A stretch of 19,782 nt of DNA from Acetobacteraceae bacterium (GTDB taxonomy: Bacteria; Pseudomonadota; Alphaproteobacteria; Acetobacterales; Acetobacteraceae). Every line of letters begins with the position of its first letter. Position 1 is the first letter of the stretch. The notes under the pieces are model-generated. The model saw only the letters and a list, made by a program, of their open reading frames with translations, ran no database searches and was not told the origin of the DNA. This document shows, one piece after another, positions 15,679-19,782 of the stretch. A program made the translations under genes and the position numbers. The stretch is from positions 1-19,782 of the forward strand of contig DAHWBL010000381.1 in the NCBI GenBank assembly GCA_027323595.1, in the 5' to 3' direction.

Positions 15679-16968
15679 ATGACCATCCCCGGGGCGGCCA
15701 CCGACACTCCGCCGCCTCGCGCGCGCGGCCACATCGGGCTGTCGGTGCAGGTGGTGGTGGGCATGCTGCTCGGAGTGCTGCTCGGCGTGCTGTTCCCCCA
15801 TCTCGGGCTGCGCATGCAGCCGCTCGGCGACGGCTTCATCCGCCTGATCAGAATGCTGATCGCACCGATCATCTTCTGCACCGTGGTACACGGCATCGTC
15901 GGCATCGGCGGCATGCGCAAGGCCGGCCGGGTGGCGCTGAAAGCGCTCATCTATTTCGAGATCATGACGACCCTGGCCCTCATCGTCGGGCTGGTGGTGG
16001 TCAATATCTGGCGCCCCGGCGATGGCATGAACGTCGATCCGCATCTTCTCAACACCGCTTCCGCCAAGGCCTACGTGACCGCGGCCGAGCACCAGGACCT
16101 GCTCGATTTCGCGATGAACATCATCCCGAAAACCCTTGTCGGCGCCTTCGCCGAAGGCAATCTGCTCGCGGTTCTGTTCGTCTCGGTGCTGTTCGCCGCG
16201 GTGCTGCCGGCGATGGGTGAACAGGCAACGCCGATCCTGCGGCTGATCGAAAGCCTGAACGCCGCGCTGTTTCGCATCATCGGTCTGATCATGGTGATCG
16301 CGCCGATCGGGGCATTCGGCGCGATCGCCTTCACCGTCTCCCGCTTCGGCGCAACCTCGCTGATCGGGCTCGGCAAGCTGGTGCTGTGCTTTTATCTCAC
16401 CTGCGCGATCTTCGTGGTGGCCTGTCTCGCGCCGGTGGCAAGGCTGTGCGGGTTCAGCCTGTGGAAATTCGCCCGCTATATCCGCGAGGAAATTCTCATC
16501 GTCTTCGCCACCACCACGACCGAATCGGTCCTGCCGCAGGTGATGCGCAAGCTCTGCCGGCTGGGCTGCGACGAATCCGTGGTTGGCCTCGTTGTCCCGA
16601 CCGGCTATTCCTTCAATCTCGAAGGCACCTGCCTGTATCTTTCCGCCACCGCGGTGTTCCTCGCGCAGGCCACCAACACGCCGTTCGGGCTGTCGCAGCA
16701 GATCGCGCTGGTGTTGATCTCACTGCTCACCGCCAAGGGCTCCGCCGGGGTGGCGGGCTCCGCCTTCATCACCCTGGCCGCCACCTTGTCCGCGCTGGGA
16801 ACCGTGCCGGTGGAAACCATCGCGCTCATCATCGGCATTCATCGCCTGCTGTCGGAGGCACTGACCTTCACCACCCTGCTCGGCAACGGCGTGGCGACGC
16901 TGGTGGTCGCGAAATGGGAAGGCGCGCTCGACGCCGCCCAACTCGATCGCGAACTGAACGCCAGATAA
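15679..16968 (+). CDS. DctA-family proton/sodium-coupled carrier with altered substrate site
   Basis: This 429-residue inner-membrane carrier aligns along its whole length with C4-dicarboxylate carrier DctA (428 aa in E. coli): GDGFIRLIRMLIAPIIFCT near 50, VVGLVVPTGYSFNLEGT at about 300-316, and LLGNGVATLVVAKWE near the end. The substrate site differs from DctA as I recall it. In helix 8, GIDRFMSEARALTN becomes GIHRLLSEALTFTT (His388, Leu395, Thr399 replace Asp, Arg, Asn); helical hairpin 1 has TTTTES (278-283) instead of TSSSES; and the cation-site NLDGT is NLEGT (Glu315). Loss of the Arg that binds a substrate side-chain carboxylate argues against C4-dicarboxylates. Uptake of a monocarboxylate such as a pyridine-carboxylate handled by the upstream enzymes is the natural guess. 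It has AGGA eleven bases upstream and follows the monooxygenase by 41 bases, probably in the same operon. Confidence 0.88.
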   Translation: MTIPGAATDTPPPRARGHIGLSVQVVVGMLLGVLLGVLFPHLGLRMQPLGDGFIRLIRMLIAPIIFCTVVHGIVGIGGMRKAGRVALKALIYFEIMTTLALIVGLVVVNIWRPGDGMNVDPHLLNTASAKAYVTAAEHQDLLDFAMNIIPKTLVGAFAEGNLLAVLFVSVLFAAVLPAMGEQATPILRLIESLNAALFRIIGLIMVIAPIGAFGAIAFTVSRFGATSLIGLGKLVLCFYLTCAIFVVACLAPVARLCGFSLWKFARYIREEILIVFATTTTESVLPQVMRKLCRLGCDESVVGLVVPTGYSFNLEGTCLYLSATAVFLAQATNTPFGLSQQIALVLISLLTAKGSAGVAGSAFITLAATLSALGTVPVETIALIIGIHRLLSEALTFTTLLGNGVATLVVAKWEGALDAAQLDRELNAR

Positions 16969-16972
16969 AACC

Positions 16973-18148
16973 CTACTGCCAGGCCTGGTGCACGTCATGC
17001 ACGAGCACGCCCGATTCCGCGTCCGGCAGATCGAGCCACTCGCGCCGCCGCAGCGTGGCGCGCGTGTCGCGCAGTCCCGCCGTCCAATGTTCCTCCATCG
17101 ACGCACGACTGAATTCGAAATCCTTCGACTGCCCCTCATAGGCCGCCTGCTGATAGATCATATGCAGGATCGTCGCGCGCGGCAGGTTGGCGAGCTTGAG
17201 CTGCAACTGCCGATCCTCGGCGGTCAGCAGGTCGCTCGGCAGCCGATCCAGAAGATCGCGAATCTTCGAGCGCAATGAATGGATCTGGCCGAACATGTCG
17301 GTGATCAGCCGGGTGCGGCTGGAATATTGGATGTCCTTCGCCCGGCTCATCACGTCGTGAATATCGCGCGGAATGGCCCCGTGCGCGTTGAACAGATCCA
17401 CCTGGAACACCACCACGTCGCGGTCGACATGCTCCATCAGATGTTGCAACGGCGTGTTGGACACAAGCCCGCCGTCCCAGAAATAATCGGTGCCGATCCG
17501 CACCATCGGCAGGCCCGGCGGCAGCGCGCCACTGGCCATCACATGCTTGGGCGTGATCAGACGGTTGCTGTTGTCGAAATAGACGAAATTGCCGGAACCG
17601 ATATTGACCGCCCCCACCGCGAAACGCATCTCGCCCGCATTGAGCAGGTCGAAATCGACCAGATCGAGCAGCGTGTCGCGCAGCGGCGCGGTGTCGTAAA
17701 AACTGGTCGAGTTGGCGGCACCGCGCGCGCTGAAAAGCGGGCTCGGATGGTTGGGTTTGAAAAAACCCGGCTGCCCGAAGGTGAGTGTGCTGTTCGCCGA
17801 GGCGGCGTTACGCGCCTTGCGCATCTCATCGCCATCCGCCCAGGGCGGCAGCAACGCCGTTAGCGTGGCCAGCGGATTGGCCGTCGCGGTGATGCGCTCC
17901 CAGAACGCGCGCAGCCGCTCCAGCCGATTATCGCGGGTGTTGCCCGCGATGATCGCGCAATTGATCGCACCGATCGACACGCCGCAGACCCAGTCCGGCT
18001 CCAGATCGGCCTCATGCAGTGCCTCGTAGACCCCGGCCTGGTACGCCCCCAGCGCCCCGCCGCCTTGCAGAACCAGCGCCAGTCTCGCGCCTTCCGCCGG
18101 CTGCCAGGCGGTTGTCGGATGCGGACGGTGAGGAAGAGGGTGATCCAT
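16973..18148 (-). CDS. Patatin-like phospholipase/acyl hydrolase with DUF3734-type C-terminus
   Basis: The 391-residue protein has the patatin Ser-Asp dyad: the oxyanion motif GGGALG at 29-34, nucleophile Ser58 in GVSIG, and Asp225 in DGG. Downstream, VVVFQVDLFNAHG, then DIHDVMSRAKDIQYSSRTR and a helical tail resemble the DUF3734 region of a bacterial patatin subgroup. No signal peptide is visible, so it is probably cytoplasmic. It should hydrolyse acyl esters such as phospholipids or polyester. Start: AAGG lies seven bases upstream of the ATG at 18146-18148; an ATG at 18172 has no such site. It is divergent from the 3-hydroxybutyrate dehydrogenase gene, which suggests a role linked to polyhydroxybutyrate or lipid turnover (inference). 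Its stop lies only four bases from that of the convergent carrier gene. Confidence 0.88.
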   Translation of the reverse strand: MDHPLPHRPHPTTAWQPAEGARLALVLQGGGALGAYQAGVYEALHEADLEPDWVCGVSIGAINCAIIAGNTRDNRLERLRAFWERITATANPLATLTALLPPWADGDEMRKARNAASANSTLTFGQPGFFKPNHPSPLFSARGAANSTSFYDTAPLRDTLLDLVDFDLLNAGEMRFAVGAVNIGSGNFVYFDNSNRLITPKHVMASGALPPGLPMVRIGTDYFWDGGLVSNTPLQHLMEHVDRDVVVFQVDLFNAHGAIPRDIHDVMSRAKDIQYSSRTRLITDMFGQIHSLRSKIRDLLDRLPSDLLTAEDRQLQLKLANLPRATILHMIYQQAAYEGQSKDFEFSRASMEEHWTAGLRDTRATLRRREWLDLPDAESGVLVHDVHQAWQ

Positions 18149-18268
18149 GGGAGCGCCTTTTCGTGGTGTCATCGAGTTGTCGCGTTCGTGTGATGCGGTC
18201 GCGGTATGATGGGCGGGAATTCGCCACCGCCATGCTATATATAGGGATGATCCAACGGAGGGTATGAA
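18149..18268. promoter_or_regulatory. Divergent promoter region between patatin and bdhA genes
   Basis: The 120-bp gap separates two divergent genes and must hold both promoters. An AT-only TATATATA at 18236-18243 stands out in very GC-rich DNA and could be the -10 of bdhA, about 26-33 bases before its ATG, though no good -35 lies 17 bp upstream. A small inverted repeat GGCG-N6-CGCC sits at 18212-18225. GGAGGG (18257-18262) is the bdhA ribosome binding site. Exact promoter positions are not settled by the sequence. Confidence 0.4.
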
Positions 18269-19051
18269 ATGAGTTTGAAGGGCAGGGTGGCGCTGGTCAC
18301 CGGATCGACGAGCGGGATCGGGCTTGGCATCGCCGAGGCGTTGGCGGACCAGGGGGCCGATATCGTGATGAACGGCTTCGGCGATCCCGCCCAGGTTGAA
18401 AAAGTGCGCGCCGATCTCGCCGCCCGCGGGGTTCGGGTGGCCTATTCGCCCGCCGACATCTCCAAGCCGGCCGAAATCGCCCAGATGGTCGAGTTGGCAC
18501 ACAAGCAGTTCGGCAGCCTCGACATCCTGGTGAACAACGCCGGCATCCAGTATGTCGCCGACATTCAGGATTTTCCGGCCGAACAATGGGACCGGGTGAT
18601 CGCGATCAATTTATCCGGCGCGTTCCACGCCATGCATTTCGCGATTCCGGGCATGAAGGCGAAAGGCTGGGGCAGGATCATCAACATCGCCTCCGCGCAC
18701 GGCCTGGTGGCGAGCGAGCAGAAGGCCGCCTATGTCGCCGCCAAGCATGGCCTGGTTGGCCTGACCAAGGTCGCCGCCCTCGAACTGGCCAATGCCGGCG
18801 TCACCGCCAACGCCATCTGCCCCGGCTGGGTGCTCACCCCGCTGGTGCAAAAACAGCTCGCGGACCGCGCCGCCAAGGAAGGCACCAGCATCGAGGCGAT
18901 GGGCCAGGAATTCCTGCGCGAGAAACAGCCGATGCTGCAATTCTCGACACCCGAGCAGATCGGCGCGCTCGCGGTGTTTCCCTGCTCGGATGGCGCCAAA
19001 ACCATCACCGGCAGCGCGCAATCGATCGATGGCGGCTGGGTGGCGCAATAA
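18269..19051 (+). CDS. bdhA: D-3-hydroxybutyrate dehydrogenase
   Basis: This 260-residue short-chain dehydrogenase oxidises D-3-hydroxybutyrate to acetoacetate with NAD+ in the cytoplasm, the step that feeds polyhydroxybutyrate breakdown into acetyl-CoA. The N-terminal TGSTSGIG (11-18) binds NAD+. The catalytic residues are Ser142, Tyr155 and Lys159 (YVAAK). The substrate-carboxylate residues known from Pseudomonas fragi HBDH (Gln94, His144, Lys152, Gln196) are all present at identical numbering, which separates it from generic SDRs. The tail ITGSAQSIDGGWVAQ is also typical. The start at 18269 has GGAGGG six bases upstream. An ATG five bases earlier opens a two-codon frame (ATGAAATGA) that stops across the real start. 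It is divergent from the patatin gene, and converges on the SMR gene with a 10-bp gap. Confidence 0.96.
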   Translation: MSLKGRVALVTGSTSGIGLGIAEALADQGADIVMNGFGDPAQVEKVRADLAARGVRVAYSPADISKPAEIAQMVELAHKQFGSLDILVNNAGIQYVADIQDFPAEQWDRVIAINLSGAFHAMHFAIPGMKAKGWGRIINIASAHGLVASEQKAAYVAAKHGLVGLTKVAALELANAGVTANAICPGWVLTPLVQKQLADRAAKEGTSIEAMGQEFLREKQPMLQFSTPEQIGALAVFPCSDGAKTITGSAQSIDGGWVAQ

Positions 19052-19061
19052 ACCGCAAGGC

Positions 19062-19391
19062 TTATCCGGCGCGCGCCTTCGAGAACAGGTTGATCACCAA
19101 AACCCCCGCCATGATCAGCATGATCCCGATGATCGCCGGCCGATCCAGCGCCTGCTTGTAAAGCAGCCAGCCAAGCATGGAGATCAGCGTCATGCCGATG
19201 CCGGACCAGATCGCATAGGCGATGCCGACCGGGATCGTGCGCAAGGTGAGCGACAGGAAAAAGAACGACACACCATAGCCGGCGATCACGACCAGGCTCG
19301 GCGCCAGGCGGGAAAACCCGTCAGCCGCGCGCAGCGTCGTGGTCGCCGCAACCTCCGCGCAGATCGCGACGAGTAGATAAACATACGACAT
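19062..19391 (-). CDS. emrE: EmrE-type small multidrug resistance (SMR) transporter
   Basis: The 109-residue protein has four transmembrane helices and follows E. coli EmrE (110 aa) from end to end. The proton/drug-binding Glu is Glu13 in ICAEV. Tyr39, Tyr59 and Trp62 match EmrE Tyr40, Tyr60 and Trp63, and GIAYAIWSGIG and PAIIGIMLIMAGV are the classical signatures. Such proteins work as antiparallel dimers that export lipophilic cations in exchange for protons. The Trp in helix 3 favours the EmrE/Qac branch over the guanidinium exporters (Gdx/SugE), but the substrate cannot be told from sequence. Its ATG lies 14 bases after the stop of the SDR gene on the same strand, so the two probably form an operon. 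A short GAG precedes the start. Confidence 0.92.
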   Translation of the reverse strand: MSYVYLLVAICAEVAATTTLRAADGFSRLAPSLVVIAGYGVSFFFLSLTLRTIPVGIAYAIWSGIGMTLISMLGWLLYKQALDRPAIIGIMLIMAGVLVINLFSKARAG

Positions 19392-19405
19392 ATGCGCTCG
19401 CCGGT

Positions 19406-19782
19406 TCAGATGAGGGCAGGGTAGCTGCCGCCATCGAGATGCAGATTCTGCCCCGACATATAGCCCGCGAGATCAGAGCACAAAAACGCGCATGTCGCGC
19501 CGAATTCCTCCGCCCGCCCCAGCCGCCGCGCGGCGATGGATTCCACCTGCGCCGCGCGTGCCGCCTCGTAGGAGATGTTGTCCCGCTCAGCGGTTTTCAG
19601 CGCCATGAAATGCTGTCGATCGGTATCGAAACGTTCTGGCAAAAGATTGTTGATGGTCACGTTGTCGCGCGCGACCTCGATCGCCAGCCCCTTGAGTGCC
19701 GCGGTCAGCCCGGCCCGCGCGCCGGCGGACAGCACCATGTGCGGGCGCGGTGTCGTCACCATCGCCGAGGTGATGTTGACGA
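19406..19782 (-). CDS. SDR-family oxidoreductase, C-terminal part (starts beyond right edge)
   Basis: The minus-strand frame is open from the window edge to a stop at 19406, giving 125 codons of the C-terminal half of a short-chain dehydrogenase/reductase. VNITSAM matches the strand carrying the catalytic Ser, and CAFLCSDLAGYMSGQNLHLDGGSYPALI is the usual SDR ending with the S/T-G-x-x-x-x-x-D-G-G motif. Counting 13 and 17 residues from that Ser, where SDRs have Tyr and Lys, this protein has Ser and Arg (LSAGARAGL). It therefore belongs to an atypical SDR branch, and I would not assign a substrate or an ordinary ketoreductase activity. The N-terminal cofactor motif is outside the window. An ATG at 19762 is internal and not the true start. 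It probably heads an operon with the SMR gene 14 bases downstream. Confidence 0.82.
   Translation of the reverse strand, partial: VNITSAMVTTPRPHMVLSAGARAGLTAALKGLAIEVARDNVTINNLLPERFDTDRQHFMALKTAERDNISYEAARAAQVESIAARRLGRAEEFGATCAFLCSDLAGYMSGQNLHLDGGSYPALI

Noticed and set aside
15679..16968. Plain C4-dicarboxylate carrier dctA
   Set aside because: Fold and length fit, but key substrate-site residues of helix 8 and hairpin 1 differ, so the dctA symbol and substrate are not assigned.
18149..18586. N-terminal extension of the patatin gene into the bdhA region
   Set aside because: The upstream open frame is antisense to bdhA. The ATG at 18148 has a spaced AAGG site and gives the normal patatin N-terminus.
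1..19782. tRNA, rRNA, CRISPR arrays, insertion sequences, attachment sites
   Set aside because: Reading both strands showed no tRNA-like cloverleaf, no regularly spaced repeats and no transposase or integrase motif. Apart from the short kdp half-sites, no direct repeat of note was seen.

Overview
The window looks like chromosomal DNA of a high-GC alphaproteobacterium. Acetobacteraceae or a relative is my inference from codon use and gene styles; there is no rRNA or other marker to test it. All genes from about 0.8 kb onward share a strong G/C third-position bias. The first ~0.68 kb is visibly less GC-rich (134 of 240 bases in positions 1-240 by hand count) and may belong to a different, acquired segment.

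Layout. (1) 1-680: a hypothetical gene leaving the left edge on the minus strand and a doubtful small minus-strand ORF. (2) 682-8730: a complete potassium-scavenging locus on the plus strand: candidate KdpE operator, a 27-residue membrane peptide, kdpF, kdpA, kdpB, kdpC, sensor kinase kdpD and response regulator kdpE. The genes are tightly packed, with ATGA overlaps. KdpFABC is the high-affinity K+ pump and KdpDE should switch it on at low K+ through the repeated TTTATG-type half-sites upstream. (3) 8790-16968: a plus-strand catabolic cassette. It holds a Tat-type exported alpha/beta hydrolase resembling 2,6-dihydroxypseudooxynicotine hydrolase, then behind its own good sigma70-like promoter a three-subunit molybdenum hydroxylase (FAD, 2Fe-2S and Mo subunits overlapping by 4 bp), a carboxymuconolactone-decarboxylase-family protein, a flavin monooxygenase very like 6-hydroxynicotinate 3-monooxygenase (NicC), and a DctA-family carrier. 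(4) 16973-19051: a divergent pair, a patatin-like hydrolase with a C-terminal DUF3734-type region (minus) and D-3-hydroxybutyrate dehydrogenase (plus), suggesting storage-polymer or lipid turnover. (5) 19062-19782: an EmrE-type small multidrug transporter and the C-terminal part of an atypical SDR, both minus.

The part most likely to be undescribed is region 3. Its order (uptake carrier, Mo hydroxylase, decarboxylating-type monooxygenase, hydrolase) is what one expects for degradation of an N-heteroaromatic acid. However, the carrier has lost the DctA-signature Arg, Asp and Asn of its substrate-binding helix, and the NicC-like enzyme has Gln and Arg where NicC has His47 and Cys202. Both changes point to a substrate other than C4-dicarboxylates or 6-hydroxynicotinate. 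No ring-cleavage dioxygenase, regulator or Mo-cofactor chaperone for this pathway lies in the window, so the pathway cannot be closed from this sequence. I found no tRNA, rRNA, CRISPR array, insertion sequence or convincing intrinsic terminator.
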